Shown: positions 54,253-63,554 of the stretch, one piece after another
Position numbering within the stretch: the stretch's first letter is position 1
How the letters are laid out: each line of letters starts with the position of its first letter
Assembly: GCF_040719145.1 (NCBI RefSeq)
Contig: NZ_JBFDUZ010000001.1
Span: forward strand, 1,550,001 to 1,614,000
DNA: 64,000 nt
DNA from: Paenibacillus sp. JQZ6Y-1
GTDB taxonomy: Bacteria > Bacillota > Bacilli > Paenibacillales > Paenibacillaceae
Reading direction: 5' to 3'
Translations under genes and position numbers: made by a program
The notes under the pieces: generated by a model
What the model was told of the DNA's origin: nothing
What the model saw: the letters and a program-made list of their open reading frames with translations, nothing else
The model's database searches: none

Positions 54253-54786
54253 ATGCAACGAAACAATCAATCATGGATGAAACGGAGTCCACTGGCGATT
54301 CTGCTGCTGCTCGGGCTGATTCTGCTGCTCGCGGCTTGTGGCAATAACCAATCCCAGCAACCTGCGGCGGCGCCTGCTGAGACGGGCAGTACGACGACAG
54401 ACCCGGAAGCGACTCAGCCACAGGATAACACGGAAACGACTCCTGCTGACAACAGTTCGACTGGAGAAGACAATATGGCATCTCCTGAAACGGATGACGG
54501 CACAACGAGTGAAGGCACAACCGAAGGTACAACAGATACCGCAACTGGAGATGATCAAATGGCAACTGAAGTTGCAACTGGTACGTTCTCCGGTCTGGCT
54601 GACGAGCATTCCGCCGAAGTTATGGTAGATGGTACACCGGTCGTTTACCAGCTCGATGACAGCGTACGCGATGCTGCCAGCAAGCTGAAAGAAGGCTCTG
54701 AGATTACGTTCAAGTATACCGAAAAAGCGATCCCTGGCGATGCAACAACCAAGCTGAGAACGATCGTTGAACTGGAAAGTAAATAA
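54253..54786 (+). CDS. Lipoprotein of unknown function
   Basis: A 177-residue lipoprotein: lipobox L-L-L-A-A-C (Cys29), a long Thr/Ser/Glu/Asp-rich spacer (30-105), and a short beta-rich C-terminal module (about 107-177) with G-T-F-S-G-L and I-T-F-K-Y-T that looks like a small OB-type fold. The spacer would hold the module away from the membrane. GAGGAGG precedes the ATG. Confidence 0.68.
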   Translation: MQRNNQSWMKRSPLAILLLLGLILLLAACGNNQSQQPAAAPAETGSTTTDPEATQPQDNTETTPADNSSTGEDNMASPETDDGTTSEGTTEGTTDTATGDDQMATEVATGTFSGLADEHSAEVMVDGTPVVYQLDDSVRDAASKLKEGSEITFKYTEKAIPGDATTKLRTIVELESK

Positions 54787-54798
54787 TCAAAGCACAAC

Positions 54799-54843
54799 AA
54801 AAGCCCGACTACGGATCTTGATGATTCGCAGTCGGGCTTTTTA
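54799..54843. terminator. Bidirectional terminator between lipoprotein and mprF
   Basis: AAAGCCCGACT-CG pairs with CG-AGTCGGGCTTT, T-run on the plus side. Confidence 0.85.
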
Positions 54844-54865
54844 AATTAGGACGTATAACTATCAG

Positions 54866-57517
54866 TTAAATGGTATGCTCGGTCTTGCCTGGCTTGCGGG
54901 ATACGAGGCGTACCAGATCAATAGTCAGGAATGGCAGCTGCATACCTGCTGGATAAGCGAGATAGCGTGCTTCCCATTCTGGTGAAAACTTCTCCTTATA
55001 TCGACGTAGACCTTCAAAGCCATACCAGTGTCCACCGTATTGGAAGACGAGACGAGCGAGTTTTTCCTCGCGATGTGCATTCACATTTTCGCCCACGCTC
55101 GACAAGGGGGACATGCCCAGATTGAAGTAGGAGTAGCCAGATTCTTTTGCCCATTCGATCAGACGAACAAACAGTACATCCATTGTGCCATTAGGTGTTT
55201 CATTCAGATGGCGCATTAGATCGATGGACACGGTTCGATTATTATCATAGGCTGGTGCGAGTGTGGCGAAGGCGAGAATGCGACCATTGGCTTCACGCAG
55301 CAGTGCAATCGGCGCACGCTGTAGATAGGCTTCATGGAACCAGCCGAGAGAATAAGCTTTCTCTTTACGATCGCCTAGCCACTCATTGGAAATCAATTGC
55401 AATTCGCTAATCAATTCAGCCGAGAATGGCGGTTGCAGAACCTCAAACAATTGCCCTTCACGTTCCGATTTGTTTTTAGCGGTGCGCAATCCTTGATTGC
55501 TCTTGCCGGATAAGGTGAATGTATCCAATGGTACCAGAGCTTCCTCACCAAGCTTAAAGAAGTTATAGCCATTTTCATGATAGATGGACAGATATTCGGG
55601 AGCTGCTTGGTAAAAGACCACAGTAAGCGCGAAATGATCGGCATAACGCTGGAATTCCTGAATAGCAGCGCCAGCCAATGCCTTGTCGCCAATTGGATCA
55701 CCGAGTACCACTAACTTATCGCGTACACGAGAATACGGAATCAGAATTTTACCTTCTTGCGCCCAATATAACGTTTTGTCACCGAGATACAGCAGATGGC
55801 TGAGCAGATTGCCTTGTTGATTTTGTAAAAATTCGCTTAATTTATCCAACTGCTCGGCATCTGGCAAATCCTCTACGTGACGGTTCGGACGTAACGCGAA
55901 AATCGCAGCTAGTACGATTAATGCACTGATAAAGGCGATTACTGCGGTAACTGCATATTCATGTGGGTTCAGGAACCATTGCTGTGCTCGTGAAGGCAGG
56001 TGACGCAGCAGCGATGGGTGAATCTGCGAACCGACCAGATAGTAGCATAAGGATGAAATGAAGGCGAGTACGACCCAGACACCGATACTACGCGGCGACA
56101 GGCTGGCACTTTCGCGATTGAATTTGGCGCGCGATACCCATAGGATGATCGCGACGATGACTAGAATGATCGCTTCTTCATAATCAAAGCCCTTGGCAAA
56201 GGTAAATACCGCACCAGCAATCAGTAAGCCTGCCGTCCATACAAAGGCACGGCGGATACGCAGCGAAATACCGCGTGAAACGATAATCAGCATAATACCA
56301 ATGACAACCGACAACTGCTCCGAAAAGCGCATAATCGGCAGGGATAGAATATTTTCCATAAACCGCATTCGTTCTATCAAGCCCGGTGTAGCTGCGGACA
56401 GCAGCAGGATGATTCCGCTCGCTAGTACAAGCTTACCGAGTGCCCATGCACCTAGATCGCCAAGCAAGCCGAATTGTGAAGGCCAGCCCCAGAATTTGGT
56501 CCATGCATTGCGCGAGGAATCGAATCCGTTTGTAACCATGTCCTTCATCTGTCTGCGACTTGGCGTAATCTCGAAAGCCGCTAGTACAAGACCAATCAAC
56601 CACGGAATAAGGAAATAGAACAGGCGGAACAAGACAAGCGCTGTAATCGCGCGAGTAGAATCGACCCCAATCGTTTGCAGGCCAAGCAATGCAGTCAGGT
56701 CAAATGCTCCGATGCCGCCCGGTGCCATACTGATAATACCAGCAATAGCCGCCACGACATAGATTCCGATCGCTGTTGCAAAAGGCAGATGATCCAGATC
56801 GTGATACAGGATCAACCAAAATAAGACAGCCGCACATGCCCATTCCAGAAAGGATGCACCAACCGAAGCGATGACGATACTCCACGGCAACTTGCCTTCG
56901 CCTTCTTTGTGAAACCATTTGGCGAATAGAGAGGAGCGCTGCATCAGTAGGAAGAACGGTAAGTACAGCGATACACCCCAAACGGCAAAGCGTAGCCACG
57001 GATGTGCATCGAACATAGGCTCGACAGGGAAGATGCCGATAATCGTCAGCCAGCCCAGCAGCGACAGACCAACCAGAATGATCGGTGACAGAAACAGAAT
57101 CGCCGAACCCATCGTTTTGATTGGAACACCGCTCTTTTTGTATAAAATCGCGCGTAGTCCAACACCCGTCAGACCCGCAAAGCCGATCATGTTATTGAAG
57201 GTGTTGGCGATCCACGCATAGCGGAAGGCTGCTTTCCATTCCACATCCATTTTGAAATGTTTGCGCAATAAATAATCGTAAGTACTCATCGCCGATACGG
57301 CAATAAACGAAGCCAGCGAGATTTGAATAATCGCTGACACTGGCATCCGGTGCAACTCAAATAACACGCGACCCAGATTGATATGTTGAATTTCCTTGCG
57401 TCCCTGAATAATAATAATCACCAGTATAATAACCGGGATTAGAATTTTAATAATACGTGCCCTGAACAGGGCTGTGATCAATTGAAGTATTTTAAGCTTG
57501 CGCAGCGATTCTCTCAT
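54866..57517 (-). CDS. mprF: Bifunctional lysylphosphatidylglycerol synthetase/flippase
   Basis: An 883-residue membrane protein of MprF type. The N-terminal part (to about 330) is the multi-helix flippase domain with G-F-A-G-L-T-G-V-G-L-R and G-G-I-G-A-F-D. Further helices run to about 550, followed by the cytosolic transferase domain (about 560-870) with D-P-I-G-D. It moves lysine from Lys-tRNA to phosphatidylglycerol and flips the product, lowering surface charge and so resistance to cationic peptides. GGTGGAG lies before the ATG. Confidence 0.94.
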   Translation of the reverse strand: MRESLRKLKILQLITALFRARIIKILIPVIILVIIIIQGRKEIQHINLGRVLFELHRMPVSAIIQISLASFIAVSAMSTYDYLLRKHFKMDVEWKAAFRYAWIANTFNNMIGFAGLTGVGLRAILYKKSGVPIKTMGSAILFLSPIILVGLSLLGWLTIIGIFPVEPMFDAHPWLRFAVWGVSLYLPFFLLMQRSSLFAKWFHKEGEGKLPWSIVIASVGASFLEWACAAVLFWLILYHDLDHLPFATAIGIYVVAAIAGIISMAPGGIGAFDLTALLGLQTIGVDSTRAITALVLFRLFYFLIPWLIGLVLAAFEITPSRRQMKDMVTNGFDSSRNAWTKFWGWPSQFGLLGDLGAWALGKLVLASGIILLLSAATPGLIERMRFMENILSLPIMRFSEQLSVVIGIMLIIVSRGISLRIRRAFVWTAGLLIAGAVFTFAKGFDYEEAIILVIVAIILWVSRAKFNRESASLSPRSIGVWVVLAFISSLCYYLVGSQIHPSLLRHLPSRAQQWFLNPHEYAVTAVIAFISALIVLAAIFALRPNRHVEDLPDAEQLDKLSEFLQNQQGNLLSHLLYLGDKTLYWAQEGKILIPYSRVRDKLVVLGDPIGDKALAGAAIQEFQRYADHFALTVVFYQAAPEYLSIYHENGYNFFKLGEEALVPLDTFTLSGKSNQGLRTAKNKSEREGQLFEVLQPPFSAELISELQLISNEWLGDRKEKAYSLGWFHEAYLQRAPIALLREANGRILAFATLAPAYDNNRTVSIDLMRHLNETPNGTMDVLFVRLIEWAKESGYSYFNLGMSPLSSVGENVNAHREEKLARLVFQYGGHWYGFEGLRRYKEKFSPEWEARYLAYPAGMQLPFLTIDLVRLVSRKPGKTEHTI

Positions 57518-57729
57518 GAGATTATGAACTCCACCTTTGTCGATATAATGGGCGATTGCTGGATGATTCCATGACAGGAATTGCGGTCTCTGCGTTGCCG
57601 AAATTCACATTTGTCGATATCTGCTCAGATACTACATCGGTATAATGTGGAGCATCCATAAATGCTTTCCAAATAAAGCCTGTTACTATTGTATAACACC
57701 ATTCCGATAAAGTTAAATGCGTTTACAGC

Positions 57730-57787
57730 AAAAAGACGCCGCCATAGATAGAAATGCACATGCTCTATCATAAGGGAGGACGTCTTT
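57730..57787 (-). terminator. Terminator of the multicopper oxidase gene
   Basis: AAAGACG/CGTCTTT and ATAGATAGA/TCTATCAT pair in one long hairpin; on the minus strand a TTTTT run follows. The rest of 57518-57847 holds the mprF promoter region. Confidence 0.75.
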
Positions 57788-57847
57788 GTATTGGATACAG
57801 GAATGTCATAAATCAGTAATGTTCGTCTAACGAGCGGAGAAGTTATG

Positions 57848-59536
57848 TTATTCCGAAATATTATCGATGCTCTGATCGGGTTGATAGGGAGATTGAAAGT
57901 CTTCATAATTGAAGTCGATCATCATGCCCATTGAAGCATGATGAAGCTCATGACAATGAAGCATCCAGTTGCCCGGGTTGTTGGCACGGACGGCGATTTC
58001 GTACGTTTCACCCGGACGTACATTGAGCGTGTCTTTCCAGACAGGAGAGCCAGTTGCCGTCTTACCATTACGCGATAACACCTGAAAGACGTGTCCATGC
58101 AAATGCATCGGATGATCTTCATTGCCAGAAGGAGCAGATAAAGTGATTTTGACTGTATCGCCGGTTCGTACGGTGAGTGCCTTGAGGTCGGCATAGGCTT
58201 CATCATTGATCGTATATGCCATTTTGCCATTGCTGACACCCATGCTCAGCTTCAGATCATATTGACGATCATAGTTCTGATTCAAGGTAAAGGTAGATGC
58301 AGACGGTTGTCCATACGTCATCAGATCCAACACCTGCCAGCCAGATACATCTGTAGTGGTAAGATGCTGCTGTTGACGTGATACTTCCTCATTCACCTGC
58401 TGTACATTCGGTTTCTGTCCTTGAGCGGATACAACGACTGGCAAACGCATCGAACGAGCAAAATCAGAATCACCTACTGCTCCAATCGTCGTAATTCCTT
58501 GGTCGATAGCGGTAAATACAAGATCATACCGTTCCCCGGGAGCGATACGGAGTAGACCATTACTCAGCTTCTGAGGCTTATAAATATCTTCTCCATCTGT
58601 CGAGACGATTTGATAAGAGGAGAGCGGAAGATATAGCAGATGTGTCATATTGCCTGCATTTACGAAGCGAAGGCGTACCTGCTGACCGGTATTTACGTAC
58701 AGTGGATCTATCCGATTGCCACTGCGTCCATTGATCGTATACAGATTGTAAGCACCCATATTGCTGTTTAGTGCCGTTGTATTCTCTGCTGTATCCGCAG
58801 GATGGGTATGGGGATCATTCCATTCAGCCAGTACAAAGGTACGATCAAGATCATCAGTCTGCGTCTTCTTCGGATGAACGACAAATGTACCGTATAATCC
58901 GCGACCGATCTGGTTTAGGCTATCCTGATGCGAGTGATACCAGTATGTTCCAGCATGCAGCGCTTGAAAGGTATACGTAAATGTTTTGCCGGGTTGAACA
59001 GCATCCTGCGTGACACCGGGGACACCATCCATTGCGTTGGGCAGAACGACACCATGAAAATGAATCGTTACTGGCACATCGAGCTTATTTTTCAAATGAA
59101 CGGTAACAGTGTCACCTTCCGTCACTTGAATTTGTGGACCGGGTACAGAGTTGTTGAATGTCCATACCGGTACATATTTCCCTTTTTCTACTTCTAAATT
59201 AGAGGCTTGAGCAGTCAATGTGACTTCCTTGCCATTGACGATCTGCGGATCGGTAGTCACTTGATCTGGAGTAGTAGAGCTACTGCCTTCCGGTGCAGCC
59301 ATGCTGCTCATATCGCCATGACTCATACGATGACCGGATGTAGTATCTGTCTGTGAAGCAGTAGAGGATGCAGCAGGTGAGGGCTGTTGATGTTGGGTAT
59401 GCTGGTCTGCGGCAGAATCCGATGAGGCGGAGCTACATGCGCTCAATAGAACGAGCATGCAGACACACAGAATCATACCTAACCATAAAAAATAACGGCT
59501 TGTATGCCGATTGGATCGAATAGGCAATAATGTCAA
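57848..59536 (-). CDS. Multicopper oxidase (laccase-like)
   Basis: A 562-residue exported enzyme with a lipobox-like L-L-S-A-C at the end of the signal (Cys34), so a membrane-anchored lipoprotein. Four copper-binding motifs are seen: I-H-F-H-G, W-Y-H-S-H, H-P-M-H-L-H-G and H-C-H-E-L-H-H-A-S-M-G-M. A His/Met-rich segment near residue 70 may bind copper. It oxidises phenols, or Cu(I) as a copper detoxifier. TTG start after GGGAGAG. Confidence 0.9.
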   Translation of the reverse strand: MTLLPIRSNRHTSRYFLWLGMILCVCMLVLLSACSSASSDSAADQHTQHQQPSPAASSTASQTDTTSGHRMSHGDMSSMAAPEGSSSTTPDQVTTDPQIVNGKEVTLTAQASNLEVEKGKYVPVWTFNNSVPGPQIQVTEGDTVTVHLKNKLDVPVTIHFHGVVLPNAMDGVPGVTQDAVQPGKTFTYTFQALHAGTYWYHSHQDSLNQIGRGLYGTFVVHPKKTQTDDLDRTFVLAEWNDPHTHPADTAENTTALNSNMGAYNLYTINGRSGNRIDPLYVNTGQQVRLRFVNAGNMTHLLYLPLSSYQIVSTDGEDIYKPQKLSNGLLRIAPGERYDLVFTAIDQGITTIGAVGDSDFARSMRLPVVVSAQGQKPNVQQVNEEVSRQQQHLTTTDVSGWQVLDLMTYGQPSASTFTLNQNYDRQYDLKLSMGVSNGKMAYTINDEAYADLKALTVRTGDTVKITLSAPSGNEDHPMHLHGHVFQVLSRNGKTATGSPVWKDTLNVRPGETYEIAVRANNPGNWMLHCHELHHASMGMMIDFNYEDFQSPYQPDQSIDNISE

Positions 59537-59924
59537 CGATCATCTCTCCCAAATTTAAAATAATCAACAAAAAGGGACATCTAGTCTTATCTTATTATGC
59601 CGCAACATCATCATTTGTAGGTCTAATGGAATTGTCGGTTTGTTGACGATTGCATCTTCTCGTCTATCTGCAATTGATGACAAAAATGTTATAATTTGAG
59701 CTTGGTAAGTGTTTTATTTGTAACATTGCGGTTTAATAATGATGCACATGGCTCAAAAGTGAACAGATTCACACAAGAGTGAACCGTTTCCAAACCGTAA
59801 TAATGATTGATGAAAGGAGGGACGTGCAACATCCACACATAGAGTTCTGAGCCGAATACTTAACAGCACGATTCCGCATACAGAAACCCATACTTCATAC
59901 TCATACAAACGGAGGTAGATGATA
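59537..59924. other. Divergent promoter region of oxidase and FN3-CBM3 genes
   Basis: No gene. Contains a TATAAT-like box near 59690 and AT-rich DNA. Both neighbours encode exported proteins. Confidence 0.4.
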
Positions 59925-60842
59925 ATGATGAACATGTCTAAAAAAGCTTCAGCTATTCTAGCTGCATCCATTCTAGCAACTGGAGGTAGCTTCTTTGCTG
60001 CGCCAAGTGCGCATGCTGCTATTCAATCCAATGTGGTAGCCAACGATATTGCTTGGAATAACACATCTGCACCAGCAGCACCAGCCAATGTAGCTGCACG
60101 TGCAGGCTCCAATCAAGTGGTATTGACTTGGTCACCAGTTGATAACGCTAGTAGCTACGAAGTGCGCCGTTACGATGTGATCAACAACACCTACAATAGT
60201 GTACAATCCAATACGTATACCGTGCTCACAACAGGTGTGACAGATGCGGTGTACGCAGATACATCGGTTACCAATGGTCAAGTATACGGTTATGTGGTGA
60301 ATGCAGTACTGGCTGACGGTCAAGTGACGCAGATGTCTGCACCGGTTGTAGCAGCACCAGTGAATCGTTCTGCCAATGTGAGCCAATCGCTTGTATTGCA
60401 GTACAAAGCGAATGGAAGTGGTTCCGGTTCGATTCGTCCAACTATCAATATTATGAATACTGGTACAGAGGATGTGAATCTGAGCGATATTCGTGTTCGT
60501 TACTACTTCACTGGCGGTAACGGTTTGACTGCACGCGATGTCTCCATGAACAGCGTGCCATTTAGCACGAATAATGTAGAAGCTCATATCGTTAATATGG
60601 AGCAGCCGCAATCCGGTGCAGATAGTTATGTAGAGCTGATCTTTAACGCGGAAGCGGGAATTATTCCTGCTGGCGGAGATAGCGGAGACATTAGCTTTAC
60701 GGTACAAAGAACATCTGGCGGTAACTCGTCCTCCGACTATTCCTATAGCGATAACACCTCCATGGCAGACAACAACAAAATCGTTGTCTACTATCAAGGT
60801 GGTCCAGTTTGGGGGACTGATCCGGGTGTAACGGAAGAATAA
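59925..60842 (+). CDS. Secreted FN3-CBM3 protein without catalytic domain
   Basis: A 305-residue exported protein: signal peptide (about 1-32, S-A-H-A-A), a fibronectin type III domain (about 50-142, with V-V-L-T-W-S-P-V-D-N-A-S-S-Y-E-V), and a family 3 carbohydrate-binding module (about 155-295) with L-V-L-Q-Y-K-A-N-G, I-R-P-T-I-N-I-M-N-T-G and V-R-Y-Y-F-T. CBM3 binds crystalline cellulose. No hydrolase or LPMO part is present. Among several ATGs the one at 59925 suits GGAGG best. Confidence 0.87.
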   Translation: MMNMSKKASAILAASILATGGSFFAAPSAHAAIQSNVVANDIAWNNTSAPAAPANVAARAGSNQVVLTWSPVDNASSYEVRRYDVINNTYNSVQSNTYTVLTTGVTDAVYADTSVTNGQVYGYVVNAVLADGQVTQMSAPVVAAPVNRSANVSQSLVLQYKANGSGSGSIRPTINIMNTGTEDVNLSDIRVRYYFTGGNGLTARDVSMNSVPFSTNNVEAHIVNMEQPQSGADSYVELIFNAEAGIIPAGGDSGDISFTVQRTSGGNSSSDYSYSDNTSMADNNKIVVYYQGGPVWGTDPGVTEE

Positions 60843-60890
60843 TCATCATGTAACGCATGAGCATGAACAGAACTATACACTAAATCACAT

Positions 60891-60942
60891 AGCGGACATT
60901 TGTCTTCATTGTAGCGGCAATGAAGACAAATGTCCGCTTTTA
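60891..60942. terminator. Terminator of the FN3-CBM3 gene
   Basis: Perfect 21-bp stem (60891-60911 with 60918-60938) and a TTTT run. Confidence 0.93.
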
Positions 60943-60981
60943 TCGTTGGATTTCTTCACCGATCGGCCGCTATTTTACCGC

Positions 60982-61010
60982 TTGCATAGTTGCTTACAAA
61001 ATGTTATTAT
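60982..61010 (+). promoter_or_regulatory. Promoter of the VOC gene
   Basis: TTGCAT, a 17-bp spacer and TATTAT. The inverted repeat GTTATTAT/ATAATAAC (61003-61026) overlaps the -10 box, a possible operator. Confidence 0.65.
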
Positions 61011-61051
61011 AGTTACAAATAATAACTTGATTAACGAAAGGAACTTACCTT

Positions 61052-61918
61052 ATGAATACTTCCACTATTCATCCCGCACTTGAAATCGGACTTGTCAAAA
61101 TCAAAGTGAGCCAGCTAGAGCGTTCGGTTACTTATTATTCGGATATCATCGGGCTAAGCGTACTGAGCCAAACGGAAACGACTGCTGAAATGACAGCAGA
61201 CGGTCATACACCACTGCTTATTATCGAAGAAGTCCCCAATGCCACGATTCCACGTCGTCAATCGGTAGCAGGCTTGTATCATTTTGCGATTCTACTGCCT
61301 GATCGCACAAGCCTTGGACTGGCATTACGTAATCTTGCAGAGCATCGCCAGCCGATTGGACAGGGCGACCACCTTGTCAGCGAAGCGCTATATCTGTATG
61401 ATCCAGACAACAACGGGATTGAAGTATATGCTGATCGCCCACGTTCTACATGGCAAAAAGACGAGCATGGTTACTACATCATGGGCACGGAGCCAGTGGA
61501 TGTGGACGGCTTGTTGGAACTGGCAGAAGGCAAGCCATGGACTGGGCTGCCTGCTGGTACGAAGATTGGACATGTGCATTTCCACGTTTCTAATTTGGAG
61601 GAAGTGCGCAAATTTTATGTCGATGTACTTGGGTTTGAGATTGTGTTAACTGACAATCGTTCGGTACTATTTATTGCTGCTGGCGGCTATCATCATCATA
61701 TGGGGCTGAATACATGGGCTGGCGTAGGCGCACCCAAAGCACCCGCCAATTCTACAGGTATCGACTATTACACTTTGCAATTGCCAGATCATGCTGCTTT
61801 GCAGGAGGTAGCAGATCGTATCACAGCAGCGGGCTTGCCATTTGAACAGGGGCAGGATGAATTGTGGATCACTGATCCGTCCAATATCCGTGTGCGTCTG
61901 TATGTACCAACTGCGTAA
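61052..61918 (+). CDS. VOC-family dioxygenase/glyoxalase-like protein (CatE-like)
   Basis: A 288-residue protein with two VOC modules. Candidate metal ligands include the His residues of L-Y-H-F-A-I and G-H-V-H-F-H-V, and Glu in G-I-E-V-Y. Length and motifs fit the CatE/YfiE-like catechol 2,3-dioxygenase branch; thiol-dependent or other VOC enzymes remain possible. GAAAGGAA precedes the ATG. Confidence 0.82.
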   Translation: MNTSTIHPALEIGLVKIKVSQLERSVTYYSDIIGLSVLSQTETTAEMTADGHTPLLIIEEVPNATIPRRQSVAGLYHFAILLPDRTSLGLALRNLAEHRQPIGQGDHLVSEALYLYDPDNNGIEVYADRPRSTWQKDEHGYYIMGTEPVDVDGLLELAEGKPWTGLPAGTKIGHVHFHVSNLEEVRKFYVDVLGFEIVLTDNRSVLFIAAGGYHHHMGLNTWAGVGAPKAPANSTGIDYYTLQLPDHAALQEVADRITAAGLPFEQGQDELWITDPSNIRVRLYVPTA

Positions 61919-61954
61919 TTGAAGATTGATCATTACTATACAAAATCATCACAC

Positions 61955-61990
61955 AAAAAGGGTAGAGCCATATGCGGCTCTACCCTTTTG
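61955..61990. terminator. Terminator of the VOC gene
   Basis: AAAAGGGTAGAGCC/GGCTCTACCCTTTT perfect 14-bp stem. Confidence 0.92.
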
Positions 61991-62125
61991 ACGATCTTAT
62001 GAACTGGCTAAACAATTGCTATGCTGAATATGAGTATTGTACCCATTGGAATCAGCGATCTGCTAACCTCGCGAAAGAGGAATATCCTGTTTCATGTATC
62101 TAATGGAGCTCGATATTTGCTTGGT

Positions 62126-62551
62126 TTAGTAGAAATCAGATGTTCCATCCTGTTGGAATGTAGGCGACCAGTAATCTGTACCGGTATCCGTCGACTCCCC
62201 AATGGACATAATGATTGCAAATACAACAAATGCAATCAAGGCGACGTGCATCAGAAAACCGATAATGGCACAAATCAGCCCACTGATTGCCATGCCTCTG
62301 CCGCCTTCCATACGTCGCGAAATTTCCTTAAGTGCTAGAATACCAAAAATGACACCTAGTATCCCGAGAATGATACCAATCCCCGGTAAAAAGAAAATCG
62401 TCACAATTGATGAGATACCAAGCACGAGCGCAGCGATGGCTTTGCCGTTGTTTGGGCGTGGTCCATAAGGATAGTATGGATCATAGTTACCGTAAGGGGG
62501 TTGAGAATCGTACGGTGGCGGTGATTGATAGGGTGGGCGGTTCGGGTCCAT
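62126..62551 (-). CDS. DUF4190 domain membrane protein
   Basis: A 141-residue protein: a Pro/Tyr-rich N-terminus (1-45), then two membrane helices (about 50-80 and 100-130) with A-I-A-A-L-V-L-G-I and G-I-L-G-V-I-F-G-I-L-A-L as in DUF4190. The ATG at 62551 follows GAAGGAGG; the open frame continues upstream. Function unknown. Confidence 0.8.
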   Translation of the reverse strand: MDPNRPPYQSPPPYDSQPPYGNYDPYYPYGPRPNNGKAIAALVLGISSIVTIFFLPGIGIILGILGVIFGILALKEISRRMEGGRGMAISGLICAIIGFLMHVALIAFVVFAIIMSIGESTDTGTDYWSPTFQQDGTSDFY

Positions 62552-62757
62552 AGTTGTTCCTCCTTCATCTATATGTATATGCGGAATTCCGTCTGTGGTG
62601 ATTCGGCTATATACTATGTATTCAACCATCTTTTCTATCATAGCAACATTTTTCTAGAAAAGCATACCCATACATACTATTTATTTATAAAAAGGTTTCA
62701 AGATTGTGCGCAATCGCTAGAATTTGCCGTACGTCGCTAATGAGTGGACATAAAAAT

Positions 62758-62784
62758 AGGACCTTTCGCAAAGGGAAAGGTCCT
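62758..62784 (-). terminator. Terminator-like hairpin after the IDEAL-domain gene
   Basis: GGACCTTTC and GAAAGGTCC form a perfect 9-bp stem; the minus strand then reads TATTTTTA. Confidence 0.7.
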
Positions 62785-62831
62785 GATCGTGAACGGCTAC
62801 GCGATACAAGATGCGTTTGCCGGTGTAATCA

Positions 62832-63299
62832 TTACATAGAGCTGGATACGGAGCTTGGCAACGGACGAGTCATGTTCAGATAAGCAGCAGTTAATTCTTC
62901 AAACCATTGTTTGTCTTTGACTACCAATGCGAGATCAATCATCGCTTTGAGTTGTTCGGCTTCCAGTGCAACATGATCTTGGAAGGAAATCTCAGCTGTT
63001 GCATATACTTCGCCATGTGCATCTTGTTTCATGAATACGCGGATCGTGCTGTCCATATATTCTTGACGCAGGAAGTAGATGACTTCGCTCATCAGAATCG
63101 GGCGGGAGTGTGTAGGATATACGCAGTCCATAACTTTAACCCAGTAATGCTTGTTGGACAATTCTACTTCGCCTTCGGTATTGATCAGGCGGCTGTCTGC
63201 TTCAATATGATAGTTGAGTTCCATGGATTGTACAGGGAAGTTGCGGTTCAATTGTTTATGGAGGACAGCATAAATTTGCTTTTCGTTTAATGTAATCAT
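62832..63299 (-). CDS. IDEAL-domain protein
   Basis: A 155-residue cytoplasmic protein. Its C-terminal M-I-D-L-A-L-V-V-K-D-K-Q-W-F-E-E-L (about 113-129) fits the IDEAL motif, found in small Bacillales regulators and in YpiB. The N-terminal part is of unknown fold. AAAGGAATG precedes the ATG at 63299; the open frame starts 21 codons earlier. Confidence 0.75.
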   Translation of the reverse strand: MITLNEKQIYAVLHKQLNRNFPVQSMELNYHIEADSRLINTEGEVELSNKHYWVKVMDCVYPTHSRPILMSEVIYFLRQEYMDSTIRVFMKQDAHGEVYATAEISFQDHVALEAEQLKAMIDLALVVKDKQWFEELTAAYLNMTRPLPSSVSSSM

Positions 63300-63554
63300 G
63301 CCAATCATTCCTTTGCTATATTCTCGGATTGTTAAGTTATGGTGCCTGACGATTCGTCGCATGAGGCAGTGTCGGTCGCTGTCTGTCCATAAGTCTCATT
63401 CAGCGTTTAAGTGTTAAGTGAAAGTGTGTTTTACCTGTCGTTGAATAAATATATCGGTCAATAGTCACGGATATTGTATAGTATTTATGTCGAAAAAGAT
63501 AAAAAAATGCTGAAAATGTTAAATTTTATAGCAAAAGCAAACGGAGGAACCATC

